This document shows positions 19,037 to 28,691 of a DNA stretch of 43,720 bases, piece by piece. This stretch comes from Chroococcidiopsidaceae cyanobacterium YX2bin18. Its GTDB lineage: Bacteria; Cyanobacteriota; Cyanobacteriia; Cyanobacteriales; Chroococcidiopsidaceae. The DNA is taken from NCBI GenBank assembly GCA_030446505.1, contig JAUJND010000009.1, forward strand, positions 22,560 to 66,279, in the 5' to 3' direction. A program made the translations under genes and the position numbers. Position 1 is the first letter of the stretch. Each line of letters opens with the position of its first letter. A model generated the notes under the pieces. That model did not search any database. It worked only from the letters and a program-made list of their open reading frames with translations, and had not been told where the DNA came from.

Positions 19037-19817
19037 ATCTCTTCATCCGCCTCTTTGACGCGGCGAATCAACTCTTCTGCGTCTTCCGGTAAATCCCCAA
19101 TACTATAGCCTTGGTCTTTTAGTGCTTGCAGGAATTTGAGGAGCGATCGCGGTACATTCAGCAAAGCCGCTGTTCCCGTAGCACCATAACCAGGAGGAAA
19201 CCCGTAAAGCACAATTGCAATCCGGCGTTCAGCTACAGGCGTTTGCCGCAAAGAAATCCAGCATTTCAGCCGTCCAATCAACCGCTGCACTCGTTCGGGA
19301 ATCAAATAAATATCTTCTCCCACCAAACCACCTAAAGGAACCGCATCAATTGCCCCATCAAGTTCTGGTAGCGCATACAACACCACGCTTTGCAATCCTC
19401 CAATACCTTGCCGCGTCCAAGAATGAATATCTTGAATCAGCAACGGTGCAGCAACAATGTAAGGCACATTCTTGGCACTGAGGATGCGTTTGGCGACTTC
19501 CACCTGACGACCTGCTTCCATTGAGCCAGCGGGACCACCCACTAAAGGAAAACCAATTGTAGAAACAATTGCATCTACCAAGACTGCCTCACTGGACAGA
19601 GAGAGAATCTCAACATTTCCAAGTTGTCTCTGGGTAGTTTCATAGGCTGTAGTCATCCAATCCCGCACAGCCACATGACCTTCAACACCGTTAATAAAAA
19701 TCGGCAAAGGTATCAATCCAGCTTGCTCAAAGGAGCGAATTAACTGGGGAATATACGGCTGCTTAGTTACAACGTGCTTACGATAAAGCAAAATCCCGAC
19801 AACTGGACTTTGGATTA

Positions 19818-19840
19818 CTCCCCTGCTCCCCTGCTCCCCT
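19818..19840. repeat. 9-bp short tandem repeat, second site
   Basis: About two and a half copies of CCCCTGCTC next to the point where the chelatase frame breaks (about 19860). It encodes GEQGSRG on the minus strand. Confidence 0.85.
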
Positions 19841-20628
19841 AAAGGGGACTCCGATCCTCCCGTGCTTCTGCCGATACCACTCCAAATACTGACGGGGAGA
19901 TGCAAAAAAGCCTTGATAGTCGGGATGCAGCAATCCCATGTTTGGGGTTTCTAGCGGTGGCGGAATCTCGCCCACTTTTAACCCTAAATATCGTTCTGCT
20001 ATTGTCCAGAACATTGCAGCAACATTATCTGCTCCGCCAGCGTTCCAGTAACCGTAGATAATTAGCCAGTTGCGTAGATCTTGGATCTTTTGCCCTGGCA
20101 CGAATTTTAGAGTTTTGGACCGATTTTAAAAAGCTTAAATATCCAGCGAGTCTGTCTTCTTCTCTCGTCCCTGGCTAAATTTGTCGAGGATGAATTTAAT
20201 TGGCTTCGGCATTCCCTTGGGCTTGTCACCAATTGCAAACGCACGGTTTGAGTCAAACTCATTAATTCTAAAGCTGACTCGAACACAAGCCGAATCGGAA
20301 TCTGGGCAATGCGATCGCGTAGCCACACAACTTGGTCATAATCAAAGATCAGACTGCCAAAAAATACATCAGCACCTTGCAGTGCTGTTTCTACTTCTGC
20401 GGCGTTGGTAGTGATATTGCGATCAGCTAAACACCAGAATTTCTAACTCTGGGCAGCGCTGTTGTGCCAGATGCGCCGCCTTACGGTACAAATCAGCGTT
20501 AAAAGATTCAAATCCAGCAATCAAGACGATGCGTTTCATGCCCGAAAGTAGAAAGGTTCTACTCTTGATCTTAAACAGGAACCGCGGTGATGTAATTGGC
20601 AGCTTCTTAATCCTGCTCATTTGAATTT

Positions 20629-21605
20629 TTATCTACTTACTTCCTCGAAAGTAGGTTGAAGTATAGCTAAGTGAAAACCTTTCCTGATTTCGAGGTTCAA
20701 ATACCGTTGCTGTAACGTTTGCCACTGCTGCCAAGCTTGGTAACTCTTTTGTACTAGTTGCTCTGCCAATGTAGGAACTACACTTTTAATCTCAGAGTCC
20801 ATTGCATGACTCAGAAACTCGCTTAAAACCACACTGTCTTGCATTTGACCCAAAAGTGCTTGGATAGTCTTCATGTCTTCCAGGTAAGCTTCATAGGTAG
20901 AACCGTAAAAGTCGCTAAATACTTCCATTTGGTAGCGGATGCGCTTGGTTTCTTTCCGCAAACTATGGAGAGTATCTCCTTGTGCCAATTGTTGTTCTAC
21001 CATCTCAGGCTGAAGCTCTTTAATAACCAACCTCTCCTTTGACTGTAGTTCTACTAGCCAACCTGGATGCAGTAATAATCTACTTACTTCTGGTAAAAAG
21101 TAAATCTGGCAGAACTTCCTGAATTGGCATTTGGGCAATTTCTGCATACTGTGGCTGCTTCACCCACTTCTTGAGAGATTGTTTTAGAGATTGATAGCGA
21201 TCGCCTTTAGGGTATCCTTCACCTCAGCTAAAGCCTGCCGTCGCTGCTTACTCAGATACTCTAAAGCGGTTTCCAGAGACTTTTGTTCTTCTGAAGGCAA
21301 AGTCGGTTTGTATTGATTTTCAAGTGCTTCCCGCAGAACATCTAGATCGCGCAAGGTTCCCAAAGTGTGAGCAATTTGCCAATTTTCTTCTCTTGAGCTG
21401 ATTTCGGTAATGAGATAGCTGGAGCAAAACCCGTTATTGCACTGCGGAGACGACGCATCCCGACGCGCATTTGGTGCAAATTTTCTGGCTCTCGGTCTTT
21501 AGCACATCTTCCTCGTGCTTAAGGACTTTTCAAGGTGTTTTTGTTAATCGCCAGAGATGCCCAGTCTCCCAATGTATTTGTTTTAGTTAGTGTACGTACT
21601 GTCAT
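20629..21605 (-). pseudogene. CHAD-domain protein, frameshifted
   Basis: CHAD domains are helical, His-rich domains that bind polyphosphate. From ATG 21605: MTVRTLTKTNTLGDWASLAINKNT; other frames then give LHQMRVGMRRLRSAITGFAP, LDVLREALENQYKPTLPSEEQKSLETALEYLSKQRRQALAEVKDTLK, and the last 172 codons (20629-21147) LRKETKRIRYQMEVFSDFYG...QDSVVLSEFL. HQMRVGMRRLRSA and LRKETKRIRYQMEVF are the two signature His/Arg helices. At least four shifts are needed (about 21530, 21410, 21345, 21190). The span of 977 bases matches a normal ~325-residue CHAD protein. No CYTH partner is adjacent. Confidence 0.85.
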
Positions 21606-22225
21606 CTTGTTATGCGGTCTATAAAATTAGCTCAGGTTTATTTAGAGCCTTGAATACTATCATGAGCCAAATTAGTTTAAACAGCATCCTCCATTAGTAA
21701 AAGCCGACAAAGACGACCAGAACACACCGCCACTATTTACAAGAAGTGCGCCATTAAGCGAAACAATGCTGTTTTACGACATTTAGAATGCGATCGCGTC
21801 TCTGCAGCACCTGGATTTTTCCTAAAAACGCCTGTTGGGAATTGGGAAGGGATTTAAATCTCATTAGATAGAATCCTAGCAAATTAGATGAATTACGGAA
21901 CACATACAGCTTTCAGCCTTAATAATTGATAAAATTCTCAATAATCTTGAAATCAGTTGCCATAAACATTATTTCTGTCAAGCAAAATTAGAGCCTTGAA
22001 TTTCAAAAGTCAATACGGCACGACCAACTTTGAAGGGAATTGAGGCAATTATGATTCTTTAAGGGCAATTTTCTTGGCGCTGACTTTGGCGATACACGAG
22101 CATCAATACAGTTGGTGTCTCAACTTTTTGGCATTGCCCAATAAAAAACACGAGCAGGATCGCCTCTCCTCAAATCGTTTTTGCGACACAACCAAAAAAC
22201 GCAGCGGTGTGCCTTAGACTTGATA
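21606..22225. other. Intergenic region, no gene recognised
   Basis: 620 bases between the CHAD and YjbQ genes. Neither strand reads as a family I know, even allowing for frameshifts. On the minus strand TTGACT (22013-22008) and TAATTT (21990-21985) are spaced by 17 bases, a fair promoter-like pair that could drive the CHAD gene. This is weak evidence. Confidence 0.35.
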
Positions 22226-22638
22226 TTAATTACCTGCAATGTGAACAACAAGTTCTCTAAGGTGGCTGCGCTGCCGATGTTCCCAAATGTAGATTCCCTG
22301 CCAAGTTCCTAATACCAACTGACCTTGAGTAATGGGAATTTGCTCTGAAGTGTGGGTGAGGAGCAGTACGGATGTGGGCTGGCATAATGTCATACCTTCA
22401 GCACTGTGGATGTAGGAAGCAGACTCTGGTACTAGTTTTGCCAAAAAAGTTGATAGATCTTTGAGTACATCAGGATCAGCATTTTCTTGATAATTAGACT
22501 GGCTGAGGTATGGCGCAAAAACAAAGTACAAAGCCCTGTTTCAACTCCTGATTGGGCGATATGGTTTCAATCTTGGGAGTTATTTTGGATAAAGATTTGC
22601 CAGTTGTCGAAATTTTGAGTAACTGTTGGTGGTAGCAA
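22226..22638 (-). pseudogene. YjbQ/UPF0047 family protein, frameshifted
   Basis: Small conserved protein (about 138 residues) related to secondary thiamine-phosphate synthase YjbQ. Read across frames it gives LLKISTTGKSLSKITPKIETI, GVETGLCTLFLRHTSASLIIQENADPDVLKDL, TFLAKLVPE, MPAHIRT and TQGQLVLGTWQGIYIWEHRQRSHLRELVVHIAGN. The HTSASL, ENADP and LGTWQGIYIWEHR motifs are diagnostic. Breaks lie near 22575, 22510 and 22380. The span of about 413 bases fits the family. The start codon is unclear; a TTG at 22638 is the closest candidate. Confidence 0.8.
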
Positions 22639-22639
22639 T

Positions 22640-23719
22640 TGCTAATTAATTCTGAAAATAGCTGAGGATGGCATTGTCGATCACTATTCTGATCTATAGT
22701 AATTTGTTGAGATTGTTGTGGCAGTTGTGGTGATTGATTTAAAAATTCCAGCTACCTTGAAAAACTCGGCTGGGTAGAATTTGATGCTGATTGTAATTAG
22801 TAATGCCTTCTATTAGAAAAGCTGCTTCCGCAAAGTCATTGCGAGTCATATAGTAACGATAATCCTAGTTGTACAGCTTCGGCAAATGTACTGCAACCGG
22901 GTTTAGAAACTACTCGTCCGCACACGGGCATAAAATCCACTGGGCGGTACTTGTGGTCAGTAATTTTGGTAAGTTAGGTAAATCTGAAAAGGAGCGATCA
23001 AAGTGATAAATTGCCAAGCGGGGAAATGTTTTAAATTGTCATAGGGAATTTGCTGCAAACCCAAGCCGCCGAAGGTAAGTAGCACAGTCTGTTCTTTAGG
23101 GGCAGTTATACCCCAGTTAAAAGCGCGTAGCTCACCCAAATTGTAGCGGGGGGAGCCGCCAGTTAAGCTGACATCTGTAATATTTTTGAAGGCACTCATC
23201 GGCTCACAAAAAAGGTAGACGAAATAAGCGATCGCACTGACTGTAACAATCACTGATCCACTCAGCAATTTCAATAAATTCTGATCTGGCTTGATAGATA
23301 AAGTCCCAGCCAAAGTTACTCATCATCCAACAGGGAATACCTGCTGTTTTACCAATTACCGCTGCAAGGGGGAATATTCTCGCCAGGATTAACCGCATCA
23401 GTGGTTGCCGGATAAAATTGACTTCCCCAGCAACAAGTACTCGCTGTTGGCTACGAATTTGCTGGAGCTTTTTCTAGTGTGGCTGCTTTGTCCATAGTCA
23501 AGCTATCTGCCTGCACCACGCCTATATCAAAACCACGCGGGCGATGGATAAAATCTCCTTGGATGTGGACTCCAGCAACCAACGCGGTGCTGTTGTTACT
23601 AGAATTAGCAGGATTTCTGGACACATTTGCTGAATTTTTGCGGCGACAGATGCCGTCTCTGTAGCATGACCGAACCCATGATTAGTTATAGCTACATATA
23701 AAATTGGTCGAGATTCCAT
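22640..23719 (-). pseudogene. Glycosyltransferase-like protein, frameshifted
   Basis: From ATG 23719: RPILYVAITNHGFGHATETASVAAKIQQMCPEILLILVTTAPRWLLES, the GHGFGH-type nucleotide-sugar loop of GT-B glycosyltransferases and the UDP-GlcNAc transferase-like superfamily. Later frames give FDIGVVQADSLTMDKAATLEKL, GIPCWMMSNFGWDFIYQA, LSGGSPRYNLGELRAFNWGITAPKEQTVLLTFGGLGLQQIPYDNL and AEAAFLIEGITNYNQHQIL. These fit one protein of about 355 residues with at least five shifts. The 3' end is uncertain (22640-22740) because the tail merges with the YjbQ start. It is 45 bp downstream of the aminotransferase on the same strand. Substrate unknown. Confidence 0.65.
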
Positions 23720-23767
23720 TAGGGATTTTAGATTTTAGATTTTAGACTACTAAACCTAAAATCCCTA
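23720..23767. terminator. 12-bp inverted repeat with heptad repeats in the loop
   Basis: TAGGGATTTTAG (23720-23731) is perfectly inverted at 23756-23767 as CTAAAATCCCTA. The loop begins with further copies of GATTTTA. The right arm overlaps the aminotransferase stop. It could end the aminotransferase transcript or be a repeat element; it lacks a T-run, so I call it weakly as a terminator. Confidence 0.4.
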
Positions 23768-24947
23768 CATTTGGCAAAACTTTTGAATTTTCTTATTAGC
23801 TGATCGATTTCAGACTCTAAAGTGAAGTAATGAACGCAGGTCCTTACACAGTCAGGATCAAGAATTGTCCTAGTCAGCAAGTTCTGTTGTTCCAAATATT
23901 GCACTAGTTGACGGGTTTGGCTTGTGGCTTACTACTATTAGTTACTTGGAAAGAAACAAGCCCTGCTTGTGGTGGAGCAATTCGCAAACAACTGATGTCA
24001 GCTAGTTCAGTTAACGGTTGCCACAGGTACTGACTCAACTGGCAAATTTGCTGATAACGTTCAGCGCTTCCCATTGCTGATGAGTAGGTGATCGCCGCCC
24101 GTAATCCAGCGTACTGCCCAAAGGCTGAAGTAGCTACTTCATAATCGCCTTCCGTCTGGTTGCCAATCTCCAGGCTTACCTGCTGGATTAGTAACAATAC
24201 TTCCGCCAACCACACAATGTCGGTTGCAAACTTTCCCGTGCTTCTGGCCTACGATGCAAAATCATCAATACCTGGTTAATCTTACCTACCATTTGGATCA
24301 AAGAGAGTTTCCACCTAATTCTGTCAGATTCAAGGGCAACAAACCCACCGATTGAGCAGCATCTACGATAAATTCTTACGGGTTCCGTTCTGTTGTCTGC
24401 ATACTTTATCACTTCCGCTAATGGCAAACTTGACCAGTATTCCACAGGATATGACTTATTACTAATAAGCGGGTATTGAGCGTAGGTGTTGGGCAATAAC
24501 TGCCAGATTGCCATTATTCAGAGTTGCCATTAAAGACAGGTGGACACTTCTACACCAAATCTGCGTTTGATTTCTTGTGCTGTTGCGACGATGTCCTTAA
24601 ACACAGTCTGATAGCAACATATGATCTCCCGTTTGCCAGTCAATACCCCACATGGCAATATTGCAGCCAACAGTGACATCCTCAGTTAAGGTAATCGTTT
24701 GAGGTGAGGCATTTAATTCGGAGGCGATCGCAATTCTGGTTATCAACCTCTGAGCAATCAAGCATTCACCTCTGTGGAAAAGGGACCATGACGCTGCATA
24801 TATTCTGGAGCGCTAATGGTCGCCGCCATTGCCGCTTGAGGCATCGGACCTTGACCGCCGTAGTTAAAATAAGTCTTATTCGCCAGTGCTGGAAATTGCT
24901 GTCGATGTAACTCAAGTTGGGTTTTGTGTAGTAGAAATGCTCGTCAT
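23765..24947 (-). pseudogene. Class V PLP aminotransferase (isopenicillin N epimerase-like), frameshifted
   Basis: Fold-type I PLP enzyme of the class V/cysteine-desulfurase-like group. Across frames from ATG 24947: MTSISTTQNPT, FPALANKTYFNYGGQGPMPQAAM, YMQRHGPFSTEVNA, RIAIASELNASPQTITLTEDVTVGCNIAMWGIDWQTGDH, then LPLAEVI, VDAAQSVGLLPLNLTEL, RPEARESLQPT and SAFGQYAGLRAAITY, ending EQQNLLTRTILDPDCVRTCVHYFTLESEIDQLI. The region expected to hold the PLP lysine (about 24270) is in damaged sequence. About ten shifts occur in 1.2 kb, the highest density in the window. Total length fits a 390-residue enzyme. Substrate cannot be told. Confidence 0.75.
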
Positions 24948-25395
24948 ATTAGCGAGTGTAAAGGGATGACATATTTTGCTCACAATATCATTGTCTTTTA
25001 CCTGTCAGTTTATTTTTTTACGACTAATAAATTTGCAATTTAACTGAATTAGCTGATATTTTATTTATTACTTCTAAAGATGAATACTTAATTAAATAAC
25101 TAATCTCTTATTTTTGTGGGACGGGCATCCTGCCTGTCCAAGCTAGAAGCCTGCACCACATTCATAAATGAAATAGGACTGCTATATTTTAGTAATATTA
25201 ATTACCTTGATTGAGAAAACTTCTATTGGTTGTTAAGATTTCCTATGAAGTAAGTAATTATTACCATTTTTTAAAGAACAGCCTTTGCTAGACTAGAAAG
25301 AAAATAGTACAAAGCTACAGCTAAGATCAATTATCCCTGAATGATACTCATTAATTATTGGCTTATTTAGCTCGAAAATAACTTGGACGTTGTAA
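24948..25395. other. Intergenic region with a dispersed repeat
   Basis: About 450 AT-rich bases between folB and the aminotransferase, both on the minus strand. Apart from the palindromic repeat at 25115-25186 I see no gene or RNA. Confidence 0.5.
25115..25186. repeat. Small palindromic dispersed element, copy 2
   Basis: The core TGTGGGACGGGCATCCTGCC ... CTAGAAGCCTGCACCACA matches copy 1 at about 3045-3093 in order and spacing, and the right end GGACTGCTATA resembles GATTGCTA of copy 1. The left inverted end is not evident here. Confidence 0.6.
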
Positions 25396-25758
25396 TTAGC
25401 TGTGCTTGGATCTAGTTATCTCAATAGTAATTTTGCCGCTAAAGTCAGGAATTGGTGCAGCTGGTTTGCTTAACCGGACTTGGACTTGTGCCACCTTATC
25501 TGATTCGAGAATTAATTCGGCGATCGCCGTTGCTAAACGTTCCACCAAAGCAAATTTAGAAGTTTGCACCAGCTGCTGCACAGTGCTGATAACACTGCGG
25601 TAGTCAAGGGTATCTTCAATTACATCGCTCTTACCCGCAACCGCTAAATCTAACCACAGGATCAAATCCACCTCAAACCGTTGACCTAAGACCTGCTCTT
25701 CTGGAAGATATCCAGTGTAGCCATAACAGCGAATTCCGGTTAACTGAATGCAGTCCAT
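25396..25758 (-). CDS. folB: Dihydroneopterin aldolase FolB
   Basis: 120 residues from ATG 25758 (MDCIQLTGIRCYGYTGYLPEEQVLGQRFEVD). It converts dihydroneopterin to hydroxymethyl-dihydropterin in folate synthesis. The family features are present: GYTGYLPEEQ near the active-site Glu, DTLDYRSV, LVERLATAIAELIL, and VRLSKPAAPIPDFSG with the conserved catalytic Lys. A longer in-frame reading to 25977 runs antisense into menD and lacks family support, so I use the shorter start. It diverges from menD with 84 bp between. Confidence 0.93.
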   Translation of the reverse strand: MDCIQLTGIRCYGYTGYLPEEQVLGQRFEVDLILWLDLAVAGKSDVIEDTLDYRSVISTVQQLVQTSKFALVERLATAIAELILESDKVAQVQVRLSKPAAPIPDFSGKITIEITRSKHS

Positions 25759-25842
25759 ACAACTATGTTTCCCTAACCAATCTAGGATAAAGAAGTTTGG
25801 AGCAATTGCAAAGAAGCTAATCACCCTTGCCGATTTGATTTG

Positions 25843-27582
25843 ATGGTAATTGATTTTAGAAATACTAATTCTGTTTGGGCTTCGATCATGGCAGAGACAC
25901 TGAAGCGGCTGGGGTTGACCACGGCCGTTATTTGTCCTGGTTCGCGCTCTACACCCTTGGCGATCGCCTTTGCCCAAGCTGATGTAGACGCTATTCCTGT
26001 GCTAGATGAACGCTCTGCCTCATTTTTTGCTTTAGGAATTGCCCGTCGATCCAGTCGCCCTGTAGCGATCGTTTGCACCTCTGGCACAGCAGCAGCAAAT
26101 TTCTACCCAGCTGTTATTGAAGCAAGGGAAAGTAGAGTACCACTACTAGTTTTAACGGCTGACCGACCCCCTCAACTGCGAAATTGCCACTCAGGGCAAA
26201 CAATTGATCAGTTGAAATTATTTGGTACATACCCAAACTGGCACACAGAGTTAGCGCTGCCATCTTTAGACATCAAGACACTCTCCTATTTGCGGCAAAC
26301 AGTTATTTATGCCTGGGAGCGATCACTTTATCCCGTCCCTGGCATAGTTCATCTAAATATTCCCTTTGATGACCCTCTCACTCCTATACCAGACGGAACC
26401 TCTGAATCTTTAGAATGCGACTTCCAGCTAGAAGATTTTTTTAGTTCAATAACTCCCCCTATTTCCACATCTCCCTATCCCATTGCATCTCTACCGATTC
26501 AAGAATGGCAACAATTTACCCAAGGCATAATTATTGCTGGTCTTGCCCAACCTCAAGATACACAGGGATATTGTAGTGCGATCGCCCACTTGTCCAAAAC
26601 TTTAAAATTTCCCGTTCTAGCAGAAGGACTCTCCCCAGTTAGAAATTATGCTGATCTCAACCCTTATCTCATTTCCACCTATGACCTAATTCTGCGGAAT
26701 CACGAACTAGCACAGCAGTTAACACCTGAAGTTGTGATTCAAGTAGGTGAACTACCTACGAGTAAAGAACTGCGTACCTGGCTTGACAGCAAAAAGCCGC
26801 GACGATGGTTGATTGACCCTTGTGATCACAACCTCGATCCTCTGCACGGTAAGACAACTCATCTGCGGTTATCTGTAGAACAACTGGCTCAAATCTGCCC
26901 AGCTGAACCAAAACTACCAACTTCTTATCTCTACCAGTGGTGTGCTACCGAAGCAAAGGTGAGAGCAGCTGTTGACATGACAATGGCGACAATGAGCCAG
27001 ATGTTTGAGGGCAAAGCCGCCTGGTTACTCTCGCAGATTTTACCAGCGAGAACTCCAATATTTATTGCCAACAGTATGCCTGTAAGAGATGTAGAGTTTT
27101 TCTGGCAACCCAATAACTGTGCTGTGCAACCGTTTTTTAACCGAGGAGCAAACGGCATTGATGGTAATTTATCGACAGCTTTGGGCATCGCTCATCGCCA
27201 TCAAAGCAGTGTAATGTTAACAGGTGATTTAGCTTTATTACACGACACCAACGGCTTTTTAATCAGAAATAAATTTTTAGGGCATCTGACAATAGTTTTA
27301 ATTAATAACAATGGCGGCGGTATTTTTGAAATGTTACCTATCTCCAAGTTTGACCCACCGTTTGAAGAGTTTTTTGCCACGCCACAGAATATTAACTTTG
27401 CCCAGTTGTGTGCTACTTACGGTATAAACCATGAATTAATTACTTCTTGGGAACAGTTGCAGCAACAATTAAATCCACTACCCACAACGGGCATCAGAGT
27501 TTTGGAGTTGCAAACAGATAGAAAGGCGGATGCAAGGTGGCGGCAAGAGAATTTAGGGAAGTTTGCCCAAGGTATTGGATAA
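25843..27582 (+). CDS. menD: SEPHCHC synthase MenD
   Basis: 579 residues from ATG 25843 (a TTG lies one codon earlier). It is a thiamine-diphosphate enzyme that joins 2-oxoglutarate and isochorismate, here for phylloquinone synthesis. Visible: CPGSRSTPLAIAFAQ (about 29-43), the catalytic Glu region LDERSASFFALG, TSGTAAANFYPAVIEA, TADRPPQLRNCHSGQTIDQ and, in the C-terminal domain, FFNRGANGIDGNLSTALGIA and the ThDP motif TGDLALLHDTNGFL...IVLINNNGGGIFEMLP. Length is normal and the frame intact, in contrast to the genes just to the left. Confidence 0.97.
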   Translation: MVIDFRNTNSVWASIMAETLKRLGLTTAVICPGSRSTPLAIAFAQADVDAIPVLDERSASFFALGIARRSSRPVAIVCTSGTAAANFYPAVIEARESRVPLLVLTADRPPQLRNCHSGQTIDQLKLFGTYPNWHTELALPSLDIKTLSYLRQTVIYAWERSLYPVPGIVHLNIPFDDPLTPIPDGTSESLECDFQLEDFFSSITPPISTSPYPIASLPIQEWQQFTQGIIIAGLAQPQDTQGYCSAIAHLSKTLKFPVLAEGLSPVRNYADLNPYLISTYDLILRNHELAQQLTPEVVIQVGELPTSKELRTWLDSKKPRRWLIDPCDHNLDPLHGKTTHLRLSVEQLAQICPAEPKLPTSYLYQWCATEAKVRAAVDMTMATMSQMFEGKAAWLLSQILPARTPIFIANSMPVRDVEFFWQPNNCAVQPFFNRGANGIDGNLSTALGIAHRHQSSVMLTGDLALLHDTNGFLIRNKFLGHLTIVLINNNGGGIFEMLPISKFDPPFEEFFATPQNINFAQLCATYGINHELITSWEQLQQQLNPLPTTGIRVLELQTDRKADARWRQENLGKFAQGIG

Positions 27583-27596
27583 AATTCTAGGGAGGT

Positions 27597-27620
27597 GCAA
27601 TGCCTACGGCGGGCGTTGCA
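27597..27620. repeat. Short palindrome GCAATGCC...GGGCGTTGC
   Basis: An inverted repeat just after menD: GCAATGCC (27597-27604) can pair with GGGCGTTGC (27611-27619) around TACGGC, with one G-U pair. Such GC-rich hairpins are frequent in cyanobacterial intergenic DNA; here it could terminate menD transcription. Confidence 0.45.
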
Positions 27621-27696
27621 AACCAATAACCTGATATTTGTTTCTACAGCCCAATAATAAGGTATAGACGTTTTAGAAGATATTTATGACGACACG

Positions 27697-28566
27697 CTAA
27701 CTCGGTAGCAGCGGCAAGAGTAGGGTGACAAAATAATAAACTAGAGGAGCCGTAAAAACGTAGCTATCAGCGCGGTCAAGAATGCCGCCGTGACCAGGAA
27801 TCAGTTGTCCTGAATCCTTAACTCCAGCATCGCGTTTCATCATTGACTCGGTTAAGTCTCCCAGTAAGCTAGCAATGCCAATTAGTAAACCCAAAGACAG
27901 ACCAGTTAAGATCCAACTAGACCAGTCCAAATACAAAGCTCCGGCGACAGCTACGCCTACACTTGCAATTACCCCAAAAACAGCGCCTTCAACAGTCTTT
28001 TTCGGGCTGATATCAGAGAGACGGGTTTTACCAAAGAGTTTGCCGATAGTATATGCACCAATGTCAGCCGCCCAGATGCAGAGGAAAGTTAACAGCGTTG
28101 CTGTCAAACCTTGGGGTAGATGATTTAAGGTTGCCCAGTTTTCTGGCCAATAACCTCCTAAAGGTAAATTACTGACTGCCGCACTATCGAGCGCCCGCAA
28201 TCGTACCCAGTAACTTGGCAAATAACCGCAATAAAATAACCCCAAAATTGAGGTGGAAATATCAGCGATTGTGGCAAGTTTTGGTTGAAACAGCAGGTAA
28301 AAACAAATAAATGTGCCAGCAACTGGCATAACAGCATCAGCTAAAGTCGAAGAAACCGTAGCAATAATTAGCAGTGCCTGACTGACGGCTAGGGTAGTTT
28401 TAGTAGCGGGTGCAATTCCGGTGGCTCGCACTAGCTGAAAGTATTCCAGCTGACCCAAAAAAACAATTGCCGCAAACATAAATGTGAAATACCACCCTCC
28501 CAAGATAGTTGCTGTTAGGGCAAGAGCGATCGCAATAATTCCACTAAAAATTCGAGACCAAGGCAT
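27697..28566 (-). CDS. cdsA: Phosphatidate cytidylyltransferase CdsA
   Basis: 289 residues from ATG 28566. It makes CDP-diacylglycerol from phosphatidate and CTP at the membrane. Seven or eight hydrophobic helices span the chain. The C-terminal signature SMMKRDAGVKDSGQLIPGHGGILDRADSYVFTAP matches the CdsA pattern S-x-x-K-R-x(4)-K-D-x-x-x-x-[IL]-P-G-H-G-G-x-x-D-R-x-D. It is convergent with menD and intact. Confidence 0.95.
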   Translation of the reverse strand: MPWSRIFSGIIAIALALTATILGGWYFTFMFAAIVFLGQLEYFQLVRATGIAPATKTTLAVSQALLIIATVSSTLADAVMPVAGTFICFYLLFQPKLATIADISTSILGLFYCGYLPSYWVRLRALDSAAVSNLPLGGYWPENWATLNHLPQGLTATLLTFLCIWAADIGAYTIGKLFGKTRLSDISPKKTVEGAVFGVIASVGVAVAGALYLDWSSWILTGLSLGLLIGIASLLGDLTESMMKRDAGVKDSGQLIPGHGGILDRADSYVFTAPLVYYFVTLLLPLLPS

Positions 28567-28583
28567 AGGCGAGGGGTGGAAGA

Positions 28584-28626
28584 GAGCAGGGGGAGCAGGG
28601 GGAGCAGGGGGAGCAGGGGGAGCAGA
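28584..28626. repeat. 10-bp short tandem repeat upstream of cdsA
   Basis: Four copies of GAGCAGGGGG plus a partial fifth, just upstream of cdsA and downstream of cbiT. It is the same motif as the 9-bp arrays in the chelatase gene but with an extra G. Confidence 0.9.
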
Positions 28627-28691
28627 ATTATGAATAAAGTCTATTATTTTATCTTTAATCCTTTCCCTAGCACCTAATCCCTGTTTTGGCT

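Larger units (their letters stand above)
16711..20539 (-). pseudogene. chlH: Magnesium/cobalt chelatase large subunit, ChlH/BchH (CobN) family, frameshifted near 5' end
   Basis: Large subunit of the ATP-dependent chelatase that inserts Mg2+ (chlorophyll) or Co2+ (cobalamin) into the tetrapyrrole. The main frame, 16711 to about 19880, holds HFGMHGTVEWLPGSPLGNTGYSWSD, then [41 protein letters not shown] and the C-terminal GGVFEISQRMTALIGWGGTVDF. The N-terminal domain from ATG 20539 (MKRIVLIAGFESFNADLYRKAAHLAQQRCPELEILVFS) lies in at least four frames: breaks near 20430 (extra T), 20235, 20150, 20110 and 19860. Span 3829 bases, about 1276 codons, shorter than classical ChlH (about 1330), so I take it as the second cyanobacterial ChlH-like paralogue. 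Two in-frame GAGCAGGGG-type repeats have inserted low-complexity peptides (GSRGAGEQGSRG). Confidence 0.8.

Noticed and set aside
22010-22225. Minus-strand frame reading CVFWLCRKNDLRRGDPARVFYWAMPKS
   Set aside because: It has no start, stops soon and has no recognised relatives; treated as non-coding.
24704-24910. Plus-strand frame within the aminotransferase region
   Set aside because: The minus strand reads as a class V aminotransferase across this stretch.
25759-25977. N-terminal extension of FolB to 25977
   Set aside because: It runs antisense through the start of menD and adds residues foreign to the FolB family.
28584-28626. Possible CRISPR-like array of GAGCAGGGGG
   Set aside because: Units are directly adjacent with no spacers; it is a short tandem repeat.
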